A stretch of DNA of 64,000 nt from Micromonospora kangleipakensis (GCF_004217615.1 NZ_SHLD01000001.1:6200001-6264000), one strand, 5' to 3'; numbered from the stretch's first letter, positions 27,789 to 36,922 are shown. Notes: generated by a model from the sequence alone, not told the origin. Translations and numbers: made by a program.

Positions 27789-28607
27789 TCACTCCGCCTG
27801 GGCGGCCAGCTCGCGGGCGCGGTCGCGGGCGGCCTCCAACGCCGCCAGCATGGCCGCGCGGACGCCGTGGTTCTCCAGCTCCCGGATAGCGGAGATGGTG
27901 GTACCGGCCGGTGAGGTGACCGCCTCGCGGAGCTTGACCGGGTGTTCGCCGGAGTCGCGCAGCATCACCGCCGAGCCGATCGCGGTCTGCACGATCAGCT
28001 CGTGCGCCACCTGCCGGGGCAGGCCGAGCAGGATGCCCGCGTCGATCATGGCCTCGACCAGGAGGTAGAAGTAGGCCGGGCCGGAGCCGGAGAGGGCGGT
28101 CACGGCGTCCTGCTGGGACTCGGGGACCCGCAGGGTCGCACCGAGCGGCTTGAACATCTCCTCGGCGAGCGCCAGGTGCGCACCGGTGGCGTGGGCGCCG
28201 GCCGAGATGGCGCTCATCGCCTCGTCGACCAGGGCCGGGGTGTTGGTCATCACCCGGACCACCGGGGTGCCGTCGGGCAGCCGGCGGCTGAAGAAGGTGG
28301 TGGGCAGGCCGGCGCAGAGCGAGATCACCAGCTTGTCGGCCGGGACCTTGGGACCGATCTCGTCGAGCAGCGCCGCGGCGTCCTGCGGCTTGACCGAGAT
28401 GGCCAGCACCGCCGCCTCGTCCACCGCGGTGAGGTTGTCCACCACCCGGACGCCGTACCGGGCGGTCAGCTCCTCGGCGCGGCTGGGCCGCCGGGCCGTG
28501 GCGAGCAGCCGCTCCACCGGCCAGCCCGAGCGGAGCAGGCCGGAGAGCATCAGCTCGCCGATCTTGCCCGCGCCGATCACCGCGACCGTGTGCACCCCGG
28601 GTGCCAT
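27789..28607 (-). CDS. proC: Pyrroline-5-carboxylate reductase
   Basis: A 272-residue ProC, reducing pyrroline-5-carboxylate to proline with NAD(P)H. The Rossmann motif is VAVIGAGKIGELML near the N-terminus. The family signature appears as VTALSGSGPAYFYLLVEAMIDAG, followed by LREAVTSPAGTTISAIRELE. Length is normal. ATG at 28607 is preceded by GAGAGG. The gene lies just downstream of pfkA on the same strand but is separated from it by a strong hairpin. Confidence 0.95.
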   Translation of the reverse strand: MAPGVHTVAVIGAGKIGELMLSGLLRSGWPVERLLATARRPSRAEELTARYGVRVVDNLTAVDEAAVLAISVKPQDAAALLDEIGPKVPADKLVISLCAGLPTTFFSRRLPDGTPVVRVMTNTPALVDEAMSAISAGAHATGAHLALAEEMFKPLGATLRVPESQQDAVTALSGSGPAYFYLLVEAMIDAGILLGLPRQVAHELIVQTAIGSAVMLRDSGEHPVKLREAVTSPAGTTISAIRELENHGVRAAMLAALEAARDRARELAAQAE

Positions 28608-28634
28608 CGCGCCGTACCCCTCTCGGTCGGAGCC

Positions 28635-28670
28635 GCGGCGCGGCGGTCCCCCGCGGGACCGCCGCGCCGC
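28635..28670. terminator. Hairpin terminator downstream of pfkA
   Basis: GCGGCGCGGCGGTCCC (28635-28650) pairs perfectly with its inverse (28655-28670) over a 4-base loop. It lies ten bases past the pfkA stop on the minus strand, so it should separate pfkA from proC. Confidence 0.75.
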
Positions 28671-28680
28671 CGGCCGTCGA

Positions 28681-29709
28681 TCAGCTGCCGAAGAAGACCT
28701 CGGCCTCGGCGTACCGCTCCAGCGGCACGGTCTTCAGCTCGCGGGTGGCCTCTGCGAGGGGGACCCGGACGATGTCCGTGCTCTGCATCGCGACCATCTT
28801 GCCCCAGTCGCCCTCGTGCACCGCGTCGATGGCCTGGAGCCCGAGCCGGGTGGCGAGCACCCGGTCGAACGCGGTCGGGGTGCCGCCGCGCTGGATGTGG
28901 CCGAGCACGACCGTGCGGGCCTCCTTGCCGGTCTTCGCCTCCAGCTGCTCGGCGAGCCACTGGCCGATGCCGCCGAGGCGGACGTGGCCGAACGAGTCGA
29001 GCTCCTTGTTGTGCAGGACCATCTGGCCGTCCAGCGGCTGCGCGCCCTCGGCGACCACGACGATCGGGGCGTACTGGTGCTGGAAGCGCTTCTCGACGTA
29101 GCCGGCGACCTGGTCGACGTCGAACTGCCGCTCGGGCAGGAGGATCACGTTGGCGCCGCCGGCGAGGCCGGCGTGCAGGGCGATCCAGCCGGCGTGCCGG
29201 CCCATCACCTCGACGACCAGGGTGCGGTGGTGGCTCTCCGCCGTGGTGTGCAGCCGGTCGATCGCCTCCATGGCGATGTTGACCGCGGTGTCGAAGCCGA
29301 AGGTGTAGTCGGTGGCGCCGAGGTCGTTGTCGATGGTCTTCGGCACGCCGACGACGTTGACGCCCAGCTCGTGCAGCTTGGTGGCGACGCCGAGGGTGTC
29401 CTCGCCGCCGATCGCGATCAGCGCGTCCACGCCCTGCGCGGCCAGGTTGTCCTTGATCCGCTCCACGCCGTTCTCGATCTTGAACGGGTTGGTCCGGGAG
29501 GAGCCGAGGATGGTGCCGCCGCGAGGCAGGATGCCGCGCACCTCCGCGATGCCCAGCGGCCTGGACAGGCCCTCCAGCGGACCCTTCCAGCCGTCCTTGA
29601 AGCCCACGAACTCGTGACTGTAGGTGGCGACGCCCTTGCGGACCACCGCCCGAATGACCGCGTTGAGACCTGGGCAGTCGCCGCCGCCGGTGAGCACGCC
29701 GATACGCAT
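28681..29709 (-). CDS. pfkA: 6-phosphofructokinase, probably pyrophosphate-type
   Basis: A 342-residue group III phosphofructokinase. The substrate regions GVLTGGGDCPGLNAVIR (N-terminus), GVPKTIDNDL, VEVMGRHAGW and LGHIQRGGTPTAFDR are intact. Residue 104 is Asp (GGED, 101-104) and residue 124 is Lys (PKTIDND). ATP-dependent E. coli PFK has Gly at both; Asp104/Lys124 are the pair associated with pyrophosphate use, as in Amycolatopsis methanolica. Phosphoryl donor is therefore inferred to be pyrophosphate, giving a reversible step between glycolysis and gluconeogenesis. ATG at 29709 follows AGGAGG. Confidence 0.92.
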   Translation of the reverse strand: MRIGVLTGGGDCPGLNAVIRAVVRKGVATYSHEFVGFKDGWKGPLEGLSRPLGIAEVRGILPRGGTILGSSRTNPFKIENGVERIKDNLAAQGVDALIAIGGEDTLGVATKLHELGVNVVGVPKTIDNDLGATDYTFGFDTAVNIAMEAIDRLHTTAESHHRTLVVEVMGRHAGWIALHAGLAGGANVILLPERQFDVDQVAGYVEKRFQHQYAPIVVVAEGAQPLDGQMVLHNKELDSFGHVRLGGIGQWLAEQLEAKTGKEARTVVLGHIQRGGTPTAFDRVLATRLGLQAIDAVHEGDWGKMVAMQSTDIVRVPLAEATRELKTVPLERYAEAEVFFGS

Positions 29710-29892
29710 GATCTGCTCATCCTCCTGGAGCATCAGGTGAAGCCCGGATAAGCCCCAGGATATGCGTCAGATCAGACCATCGGCGCCGTTGCCGGCCCGG
29801 GGCGGGCCGTCAGTGCGCACTGTAGTCGCCGTGGGGGTCCGCCGACACCGCGCCCCGGGCCGGTCCCGCCCGCCCGCCGGACGAGCTACCCC

Positions 29893-30396
29893 TCAGTAGC
29901 TGACCTCGTGGTTCTCCCCCGCCATCGGCGGCTGCCCGGTCACCGTCGCCTTGGCGAAACCGAGCAGGTTCACCACGGTGCTGCTCGGCGAGTCCCAGTA
30001 CTCGGCCGAGCTGGCGTGCACCTTGATCAGCGTGATCCCCGGAGTGTCCAGCCCGTCCGGGAACCAGGCCCTGAGCAGCGGGTTCCACAGCTCCTCGGCG
30101 CGGGCCCGGTCCCAACCCTCCTGCGCGGTGCCCGCCACCGAGACCCAGGCGTGGTGGCGCTGGTCGGAGAAACCGACGTTGACCTGCGGGTTGACCCGGA
30201 TCTGGCGGACCTTGGCGGAGTCGGCGTAGGCGAAGAACCAGAGGTCCCCGTCGAACTCCGCGGCCTGCAGGCCCATCGGCCGGCTGACCAGCCGGCCGTC
30301 CACGGCGGTCGTGGTCAGCAGGCAGATCCGGGCGTCCCTGATCAACTCGGTGACCCGCCCCCGGGCCTCCGCGGAGGTGGTCGGCTCCTTGCTCAT
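29893..30396 (-). CDS. Pyridoxamine 5'-phosphate oxidase-like flavoprotein
   Basis: A 167-residue split-barrel flavin-binding protein (PNPOx-like, general stress protein 26 type). It has RICLLTTTAVDGRLVSRPMGLQ, LWFFAYADSAKV, NVGFSDQRHHAWVSVAG and an ending with LLGFAKATVTG. Such proteins bind FMN or F420 and are often stress induced. The substrate is unknown. The ATG at 30396 follows GAGGGAG. Confidence 0.85.
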   Translation of the reverse strand: MSKEPTTSAEARGRVTELIRDARICLLTTTAVDGRLVSRPMGLQAAEFDGDLWFFAYADSAKVRQIRVNPQVNVGFSDQRHHAWVSVAGTAQEGWDRARAEELWNPLLRAWFPDGLDTPGITLIKVHASSAEYWDSPSSTVVNLLGFAKATVTGQPPMAGENHEVSY

Positions 30397-30482
30397 GGCA
30401 GCACTCCCTCGCATCGGATCAATGTCGAACCGTGCCCGGGACAGAACCGGTCAAACCTGCGGGACGTCGCGTTCCGGACAGA

Positions 30483-30980
30483 TCACCGCCGGATCATCGC
30501 CCGCCACCGGGCCAGGTTGTGCCGGGCGTCGACCAGGGCATCGTGCCGGCCCGCCTCGGCGTCCGGCAGCGTCGGGCGGCCCCGGTCGTCCCAGAGCTGG
30601 CGCAGCTCCTTGGTGAACCGGGGGATCTCCCGGGGCAGCGCCGGCATCGCGCCCCAGAGCTGGGCCAGCACCAGGTGGTCGTACGCGGCGTACCAGGCCC
30701 AGAGTTCGAGCTGCTCGCCCGGCCGGTCCCGGATGGGCTCCATCAGGAAGTCGTACAGCTCGTCGCGGATCCGCTCCCGCGAGCGCCAGGCCCGGTCGGC
30801 CGGCGAGGGGAGCTTGTCGAGGACGTTGCGGCGCACCCAGGGCACGGCCCGGGAGTCGTCGAACTCGGTGGAGACCGCGTAGAACTCGCGGCCGTACTCG
30901 TCGACGACGCCGATCGACACGAGGTCGACGATCCGGCCGTCCTCGATGAATTCGCAGTCGTAGAAGTAGCGGTAGACCAT
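30483..30980 (-). CDS. 3'-5' exoribonuclease, Rv2179c-like
   Basis: A 165-residue DEDDh-type nuclease like M. tuberculosis Rv2179c, which digests RNA 3' overhangs. The first acidic motif is YFYDCEFIEDG (D-x-E), the second lies in WAWYAAYDHLVL and the third is GRHDALVDARHNLARW (H and D). The length matches the small stand-alone family. The ATG at 30980 has GAGGATGGCGGGG upstream; an ATG nine bases earlier is possible. Its position after aroG mirrors Rv2178c-Rv2179c, with an insertion of about 12 kb between. Confidence 0.9.
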   Translation of the reverse strand: MVYRYFYDCEFIEDGRIVDLVSIGVVDEYGREFYAVSTEFDDSRAVPWVRRNVLDKLPSPADRAWRSRERIRDELYDFLMEPIRDRPGEQLELWAWYAAYDHLVLAQLWGAMPALPREIPRFTKELRQLWDDRGRPTLPDAEAGRHDALVDARHNLARWRAMIRR

Positions 30981-31227
30981 CCCCGCCATCCTCGCCCACG
31001 ACCGCCGGACGCCGGCCGGCGGGGCACCTGACGGGCCGGCCGCCGGCCCTGCGCCGCAGCTCGGCAGGGTCACGGAAGTGTTTCCAGGGGTGTACAGCAA
31101 GCGACCGGGCCGTCATGATCTGATGTGTACCGCTACCGGACGCCGAACCGGTTCAGAACCTCGTACCGGGGGCTGTCAGGTTCACCCGGCTGCGAGTTGT
31201 GGTCCTTGACCGGGGAGGGGTTGGGCC

Positions 31228-31920
31228 GTGGAGGTTCGCCTGCCGGAGCCGGGTGACGCGCTCACGGGCGTGGAGATGTTCGCCGGACTCGAGCCGGAGG
31301 TACGGCAACGGGTCATCGCCGCGGCGGTGCCGCGCACCTACCGCAAGGGTCAGCTGCTCTTCGTGGAGAGCGATCCCGGCGAGTCGCTGATCGTGTTGCG
31401 CCGAGGCGCCGTGGCCGTCTTCCGCACCGCGCCGACCGGTGAGCGGGCCGTGCTGTCGGTGATCCGTCCGCCGGACGTGCTGGGCGAGGTCTCCCTGCTC
31501 GACGCCTCCACCCGGTCCGCCTCCGCCGAGGCCATCGAGGACTGCACCGCGCTCGCGCTGTCCCGCCCGGCCTTCATGGAGCTGGTGCACTCCAACCCGC
31601 GGATCCTCGACGCGGTGATGCGCTCGCTCGGCGCGCTGATCCGCCGGCTCACCGAGCAGAACGCCGACCACGTCTTCCTCGACCTGCCCGGTCGGGTGGC
31701 CAAGACGCTGGTCCGGCTGGCCGGCGAGAGCCAGGCCCCGATGATCACGATCGAGCTCAACCAGAGCCAGCTCGCCGAGATGGCCGGCGGTTCCCGGCAG
31801 AGCGTCAACCAGGCTATCGGCTCGTTCGCCAGCCGCGGCTGGCTGCGTACCGAGGGACGCCGGATCGTGGTGACCGACGTGGCCGCGCTGCGCCGCCGCG
31901 CCGGCATGAACGACCGCTGA
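31228..31920 (+). CDS. Crp/Fnr family transcriptional regulator
   Basis: A 230-residue regulator with an N-terminal cyclic-nucleotide-type beta-barrel (about 15-125; YRKGQLLFVESDPGESLIVLRRG, and DVLGEVSLLD as phosphate-binding cassette), a long dimer helix and a C-terminal winged helix (LNQSQLAEMAGGSRQSVNQAI, about 175-195). Sequence resembles actinobacterial Crp/GlxR proteins. GEVSLLD deviates from GE-x2-L-x4-RxA in lacking the R-T/S pair, although RSASAEA follows, so cAMP binding is likely but not certain. Start GTG 31228 has GGGGAGGGG upstream. A cyclase gene follows 0.5 kb downstream. Confidence 0.88.
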   Translation: MEVRLPEPGDALTGVEMFAGLEPEVRQRVIAAAVPRTYRKGQLLFVESDPGESLIVLRRGAVAVFRTAPTGERAVLSVIRPPDVLGEVSLLDASTRSASAEAIEDCTALALSRPAFMELVHSNPRILDAVMRSLGALIRRLTEQNADHVFLDLPGRVAKTLVRLAGESQAPMITIELNQSQLAEMAGGSRQSVNQAIGSFASRGWLRTEGRRIVVTDVAALRRRAGMNDR

Positions 31921-31950
31921 GCCGCCACGGCGACGGCGACGGGACGTACA

Positions 31951-31987
31951 CGAGGGGCCGGGGTGGCATCGCCACCCCGGCCCCTCG
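31951..31987. terminator. Strong bidirectional hairpin terminator
   Basis: CGAGGGGCCGGGGTGGC (31951-31967) pairs perfectly with its inverse (31971-31987) over a 3-base loop, between the convergent Crp gene and the small WAGPGS protein gene. Confidence 0.85.
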
Positions 31988-31999
31988 TCGCCGCCGGCC

Positions 32000-32209
32000 T
32001 CAGACGCCGGCGCTGCCCGGCCCCGCCCAGGCGGTGGTGCTGCCCGGGCCGGCCCAGTCGGTGGTGTCCTTGCCGCTGGACCCCTCGCTGACGATCCCCT
32101 CGGCCTGCAGCGCGGCGAGCGTGGCGGCGTCCACGTCGACCGACTCGCCCGCCGAGTGGTTGACGCCGTCGGCGTCGGTCCAGTCACTCTCCAGCTTCAC
32201 GTACACCAT
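32000..32209 (-). CDS. Small protein with duplicated WAGPGS tail
   Basis: A 69-residue acidic protein. The first half (MVYVKLESDWTDADGVNHSAGESVD and an AATLAALQAEGIV helix) forms a small conserved region seen in actinobacterial hypothetical proteins, possibly a beta/alpha mini-domain. The tail has two tandem nine-residue units, TTDWAGPGS and TTAWAGPGS, then AGV. The tandem unit is also visible as a 27-base DNA duplication. No function known. It is convergent with the Crp regulator and divergent from the cyclase gene. Confidence 0.65.
   Translation of the reverse strand: MVYVKLESDWTDADGVNHSAGESVDVDAATLAALQAEGIVSEGSSGKDTTDWAGPGSTTAWAGPGSAGV
32012..32065. repeat. 27-base tandem duplication inside small gene
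   Basis: Two adjacent 27-base units (32012-32038 and 32039-32065) differ at only a few positions and code for TTxWAGPGS twice. The unit keeps the frame. Confidence 0.7.
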
Positions 32210-32255
32210 GGCGTATCCCCCTTGATCGCGGTCGGCATCCGGCCGCCTGAATGTA

Positions 32256-32296
32256 GCTGTTGACGCCGTCCGAAGGACTGTCCAGAAGCCAACAGC
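32256..32296. promoter_or_regulatory. Structured sequence between small protein and cyclase genes
   Basis: GCTGTTG (32256-32262) and CAACAGC (32290-32296) are inverse of each other, with GTCCGAAGGAC (32268-32278) as an inner palindrome. It lies in the 179-base divergent gap and could be an operator or an RNA structure. Function unknown. Confidence 0.35.
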
Positions 32297-32388
32297 CCGG
32301 TACCTGACACCGTCGTCAGCGGCGATACTCACGGTGGACGCCGCGGGGGGCGCGGCGCCCGGCCGCGGGCCGGCCGGCAGATCCGCCA

Positions 32389-35300
32389 GTGGAGGGTGTC
32401 ATCTCCGCGCAGTGTGACCGATGTGGACGTACCGCCGCCGACGGCGACCGCTTCTGCGGTGGCTGCGGCGCGGAGCTGGGCGCCGTCTGCCCGCACTGCC
32501 TGCGCCCGCTCTCCGCCGACGTGGCGTTCTGCACCTCGTGCGGGGCGCCCCGGACCGGGGCGCAGCGCCCCGCCGCGGCGCCGCAGGAGGACCGCCGCCG
32601 GGTCAGCGTGCTCTTCGTCGACCTGATCGACTTCACGCCGTACGTCGAGCGGGCCGACCCGGAGCAGGTCCGCGGCATGCAGACCGGCTTCTTCTCGACC
32701 GCGAAGCGGGTGGTCGGCCAGTACGGCGGCGTGGTCGAGAAGTACATCGGCGACGCGGTGATGGCGCTCTTCGGGGCCCCGGTGGCCACCGAGACCGACG
32801 CGCTGCGCTGCGTGCGGGCCGGGCTGGAGCTGCAGCGGGTGCTGACCCGGTTCGCCCCGACCGGCGCCGACGAGCTGCGGTTCCGGGTGGGCGTGGCGAC
32901 CGGCGAGGCGCTGGTCGACGTGGCCGCCGCCCGGGACGGCGGGCAGGCCATCGTGGCCGGGGACGTGGTCAACACCGCGTCCCGGATGCAGTCGGTGGCG
33001 CCGCCCGGCGGGGTGCTGGTCTGCGGCACCACCCACGCGCTGACCAAGGACGCCATCCGCTACTCCGAGCAGCCGCCGGTCACCCTGCGCGGGCGCTCCT
33101 CGCCGACCGAGGTCTGGCTGGCCCTCTCCCCGGTCCGCCGCCAGCCGACCGACCGGGAGCCGGACACCACTCCGCTGATCGACCGCGAGCACGAGCTGGG
33201 GCTGCTGGTCAACGCCCTGCACCGGTCGCTGCGGGACCACGTCCCGCAGGTGGTGACCGTCTTCGGGCGGGCCGGCATCGGCAAGAGCCGGCTGGTCCGC
33301 GAGCTGTACCGGCACGTCGGGCGGCTGGTCGACGAGCCGCTGAGCTGGCGTATCGGGCGGTGCCCGCCGTTCGGCGAGAACGTCACGTTCGCCGCGCTGG
33401 CCGACGTGGTGAAGACCGAGGCGGGCATCCTGGACACCGATCCCGCGTCGACCGCAGCGCAGCGGCTGGCCTCGGCGGTGACCGAGCTGGTCGGCCCCGG
33501 GGAGCGGGACCGGATCGTCGACGCCCTGCGCCCGCTGGTCGGGCTGGCCGGCACCGCGCTGCCGGCGGAGGAGGCCGAGTCGGCGTGGCGGCGGTTCCTG
33601 CTGGCACTGGCGGCCCGCCGACCCACCGTGCTGGTCTTCGAGGACCTGCACTGGGCCGACGACGCGATGCTGCGCTTCGTCGAGCTGCTCGGCGCGGCCG
33701 CCCGGGACGTGCCGCTGCTGCTGCTCTGCACGGCCCGGCCGGAGCTGGTCGATCGGGACCCGAGCTGGGCCGGGACGATCACCGGCTCGGTCACCATCAC
33801 CCTGCCGCCGCTGCGGGACACCGGCATCGCCTCGCTCTACGCGCACATGTTCGGCCAGGCGGCCTTCTCCGCCGACATGCTCAGCCCGCTGGTCGAGGTG
33901 GCCGGCGGCAACCCGCTCTACGCCCACGAGTACGTCCGGATGCTGATCGAGCAGGGCGCGCTGCGCCAGTCCGGGCGCGGCTGGTCGCTGGAGAAGCATC
34001 TCGACCTGCCGATGCCGGAGAGCGTGCACGCGGTCATCGCCAACCGGGTGGACCTGCTCGACGCCAAGGACCGGGCGGTGCTGCTGGCCGCCTCGGTGGT
34101 GGGGGTCCAGTTCTGGCCGGGCGCGGTGGCCGCCGCCCTGGGGCTGGCGGTGGAGTCAGTGGAGCGGGCGCTGCGCCGGCTGGAACAGCGCGACTTCGTG
34201 CACGAGCAGGCGGCGTCCACGATGGCCGGGCAGCCGGAGTTCCGGTTCCGGCACGTGCTGGTCCGGGACGTCTGCTACCAGCGGCTGCCGCGCACCGAAC
34301 GGGTGGCCCGGCACGAGCGGACGGCGGACTGGCTGGACGCGCTGTCGCAGAGCCGGGACACCGACCTGGCGGAGGTCCTCGCGCACCACCGGTGGGCGGC
34401 GCACGAGATCGCCCGGACGCTGGGCATGGACACCCACCGGTACGCCGGCCCGGCCCGCACGGCGCTGCACCGGGCGGCCCGCCGGGCGTACGCGCTGCAC
34501 GGCCTGGACGCGGCCGCCGGCCACGCGGGCCGCGCGCTCGGCCTGGCCGACGACGGCGACCCGGTCGGCCGGCTGCAGCTGGAGCTGCTCAGCACCGAGA
34601 TCTCCTTCTACCGGGACGGCAACACCTTCCTCTCCGGCGGCGGGCCGGAGCAGCTGCACACCCTCGCCGACCGGCTGCTCGCCCACGGCGACGACGCCTG
34701 CGCCGCCCGGGCCTGGACGCTGCTCGGCCAGGCGGCCTGGCTGCGTGCCGACCGGGCCGCGGCGGTGGCCTGCCTGGACCGGGCGGTGGCGCTGTTCGAG
34801 CCGCTGCCGGACAGCGCCCAGAAGGCGGACGCGCACGCCGAGCTGGGCCGGCTGCACATGCTCAACTACGAGCGGGACGCGGCGGTCGCGGCGGCCGAGA
34901 CGGCGGCGGAGATCGGCGAGCGGCTGGGGCTGGCGGAGACCCGCACCAACGCCCGGATCACCGCGGCCACCGCCCGGTACCAGGCCGGCGACCGGGTCGG
35001 CCTGGACGAGCTGCACGCGATCGTGGAGTTCAGCCGGGCCCAGCAGCTGCTGGGCCTGCCCCGGGCGATGCAGAACCTCGCCTACGCGGTCCGCGAGGAG
35101 GGCGACTGGCTGCGCTCGGACGCCCTGCTGTCGGCCGCGCCGGCGCGTACGGCCAGCGGGCAGACGCTGACCACCAGCTACTCGGGCGAGGCGATGCGGG
35201 CGTACTTCGACGGGGACTTCCCCCGCCTGCTCGCCGCCGCGGACGCGTTCGTGGACACCCCGACGGGCGGCTGGGACATGCAGGTCCGCGGCCTGCGCTC

Positions 35301-35970
35301 CTGCCTGCTGGTGCTGCGCGGCCAGCCGGTCCCGCCGGCGCCCCGGCAGCGGGACGCGGCGGCGGGCGCCGACGCGTCGCCGGCGCGGCACCGGGACGAC
35401 GTGGCCGCCGCGCTGGACACCGCCCGCCGCAGCGGCTTCCACCGGCCGCACTGGACGATGCTCGGCATGGCGGCGCTCTGTCGGGCCCTGCAGGGGCGGG
35501 CCGACGAGGCCGCGGCGCTCGTCGACGAGCTGGCCGACTCATGGTCGGCGGTGCCGGCGCTGGCCAGCGGCGAGTGGATCGCCGCGGCGGCGTACGCGGC
35601 GGCCCTGGCCGGCCGGGACGCGGCGGTGCGGGTCCGCGCGATGCTGGACCGGCTGGGGCACCGCACGCCGTGGTCGGAGGCGGCGCTGCGGACGGTCACC
35701 GGGGCCCTCGCCGCGGCCGACGGCGACCACCGGCGCGCCGGCGAGCTGCACGTGGCCGGCGCCGAGATCTACGCGCGGATCCCGGACGTCACCGACCGGA
35801 TGCTGGCGCTCGCCCTGGCCGTCGCGGAGCTGGACCGGGCCGATGACCGGGCGGCGGCCGGGGTGCCGCTGGCCGAGGTGCGTGCCTTCGCGCTGCGCAA
35901 CGAGGCGCCCGGCCTGCTCGCCCTGGCCCGGCGTCCGGTTCCGGACACCGGGCCCGCGGTGGCCTGCTGA
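32389..35970 (+). CDS. Class III cyclase with zinc ribbons, ATPase and TPR region
   Basis: A 1193-residue signalling protein. Residues 9-51 form two Cys4 zinc ribbons (C9, C12, C23, C26; C34, C37, C48, C51). A class III nucleotide cyclase domain (about 72-245) has metal ligands D78 and D122, substrate Lys K118 (EKYIGD), and D192, N195 and R199 (GDVVNTASR), so the catalytic set looks complete, probably adenylate cyclase. A STAND/AAA-type ATPase follows (about 262-560; Walker A GRAGIGKS 293-300, FEDLHWAD as Walker B), then a long helical TPR-like region to the end. It resembles the LuxR-like/cyclase regulators common in actinobacteria. The start GTG 32389 lacks a good ribosome site. Confidence 0.85.
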   Translation: MEGVISAQCDRCGRTAADGDRFCGGCGAELGAVCPHCLRPLSADVAFCTSCGAPRTGAQRPAAAPQEDRRRVSVLFVDLIDFTPYVERADPEQVRGMQTGFFSTAKRVVGQYGGVVEKYIGDAVMALFGAPVATETDALRCVRAGLELQRVLTRFAPTGADELRFRVGVATGEALVDVAAARDGGQAIVAGDVVNTASRMQSVAPPGGVLVCGTTHALTKDAIRYSEQPPVTLRGRSSPTEVWLALSPVRRQPTDREPDTTPLIDREHELGLLVNALHRSLRDHVPQVVTVFGRAGIGKSRLVRELYRHVGRLVDEPLSWRIGRCPPFGENVTFAALADVVKTEAGILDTDPASTAAQRLASAVTELVGPGERDRIVDALRPLVGLAGTALPAEEAESAWRRFLLALAARRPTVLVFEDLHWADDAMLRFVELLGAAARDVPLLLLCTARPELVDRDPSWAGTITGSVTITLPPLRDTGIASLYAHMFGQAAFSADMLSPLVEVAGGNPLYAHEYVRMLIEQGALRQSGRGWSLEKHLDLPMPESVHAVIANRVDLLDAKDRAVLLAASVVGVQFWPGAVAAALGLAVESVERALRRLEQRDFVHEQAASTMAGQPEFRFRHVLVRDVCYQRLPRTERVARHERTADWLDALSQSRDTDLAEVLAHHRWAAHEIARTLGMDTHRYAGPARTALHRAARRAYALHGLDAAAGHAGRALGLADDGDPVGRLQLELLSTEISFYRDGNTFLSGGGPEQLHTLADRLLAHGDDACAARAWTLLGQAAWLRADRAAAVACLDRAVALFEPLPDSAQKADAHAELGRLHMLNYERDAAVAAAETAAEIGERLGLAETRTNARITAATARYQAGDRVGLDELHAIVEFSRAQQLLGLPRAMQNLAYAVREEGDWLRSDALLSAAPARTASGQTLTTSYSGEAMRAYFDGDFPRLLAAADAFVDTPTGGWDMQVRGLRSCLLVLRGQPVPPAPRQRDAAAGADASPARHRDDVAAALDTARRSGFHRPHWTMLGMAALCRALQGRADEAAALVDELADSWSAVPALASGEWIAAAAYAAALAGRDAAVRVRAMLDRLGHRTPWSEAALRTVTGALAAADGDHRRAGELHVAGAEIYARIPDVTDRMLALALAVAELDRADDRAAAGVPLAEVRAFALRNEAPGLLALARRPVPDTGPAVAC

Positions 35971-35977
35971 GGCCCGC

Positions 35978-36679
35978 TCAGACGGGGACGGGCTCGCTCG
36001 GCACGGCCGGCTGGCTCTTCGCCTTCTGCGCGTACATGTCGACGTACTCGCGGCCGGAGAGCTCCATCAGCTCGTACATGATCTCGTCGGTGACCGCGCG
36101 CTCGACGAACCGGTCGCCGGCCATGCCGGCGTAGCGGGAGAAGTCCAGCGGCGCGCCGAAGCGGATCCGCACCCGCTTGACGTTGGGGATCAGCTGGCCG
36201 GGGGGCTGGATCTCGTCGGCGTTGAGCATCGCCATCGGGACCACCTGGGCACCGCTCTCCAACGCCAGCCGGGCCACCCCGGTCTTGCCCCGGTAGAGCC
36301 GGCCGTCCGGCGACCGGGTGCCCTCCGGGTAGATGCCGGCGATGCCGCCGGACCGCAACACCTTGAGCTGGGTGTCCAGCGCGGCGCGGGCGGCGCGGCC
36401 GCCGGAGCGGTCGACCGGGATGGTGCCGGCGCCGACGAAGAACATCTTGGTCAGCCAGCCCTTGATGCCCTTACCGAGGAAGTATTCCGCTTTGGCGATG
36501 AATGTGACTTTTCGCTTGACGATGAGCGGGGTGAAGATCGAGTCCGAGAAGGAGAGGTGGTTGCTGGCCAGGATCACCGGGCCGGTCTCCGGGACGTTCT
36601 CGAGCCCTTCCACCTGCGGGCGGAAGATCAGCCTCAGCAGCGGCCCGAGGATGATGTACTTCATCAGCCAGTACAGCAC
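35978..36679 (-). CDS. plsC: 1-acyl-sn-glycerol-3-phosphate acyltransferase
   Basis: A 233-residue membrane-associated acyltransferase that adds the second acyl chain to lysophosphatidate. The N-terminus is hydrophobic. The catalytic motif is NHLSFSD (H41, D46), followed by GTIPVDRS, the acceptor-binding GIYPEGTRS (EGTR at 119-122) and VVPMAM. The size fits PlsC. M. tuberculosis has a similar gene (Rv2182c) at the matching location. The start is GTG at 36679, with GGAAGG six bases upstream. Confidence 0.9.
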   Translation of the reverse strand: MLYWLMKYIILGPLLRLIFRPQVEGLENVPETGPVILASNHLSFSDSIFTPLIVKRKVTFIAKAEYFLGKGIKGWLTKMFFVGAGTIPVDRSGGRAARAALDTQLKVLRSGGIAGIYPEGTRSPDGRLYRGKTGVARLALESGAQVVPMAMLNADEIQPPGQLIPNVKRVRIRFGAPLDFSRYAGMAGDRFVERAVTDEIMYELMELSGREYVDMYAQKAKSQPAVPSEPVPV

Positions 36680-36922
36680 CAGTGTCCTTCCAGCGGGGGT
36701 GGCGACGCCCGTCGCCGGGAGCCCGGCCGGGCCACCGGCACCCGCCCGGGACCGCGCCCGGGGCGCCGTCGGCGAGCGGGACTGTCGGGGATGAGCCTAC
36801 GAACCGGGAGCGGCACGCCACAACGCACTCCCGGAAGCGGGTCCTGACGTGTCACGATTCAGGGCACGGCGTAGGGCGCGTCGCGGCGACCGCACCGCCA
36901 GGTGCGACGAGGAGGGTGTCCG

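Noticed and set aside
36804..36834. CCGGGAG/CTCCCGG hairpin upstream of the DUF308-like gene
   Set aside because: A short stem in a GC-rich gap with no conserved context; expected by chance.
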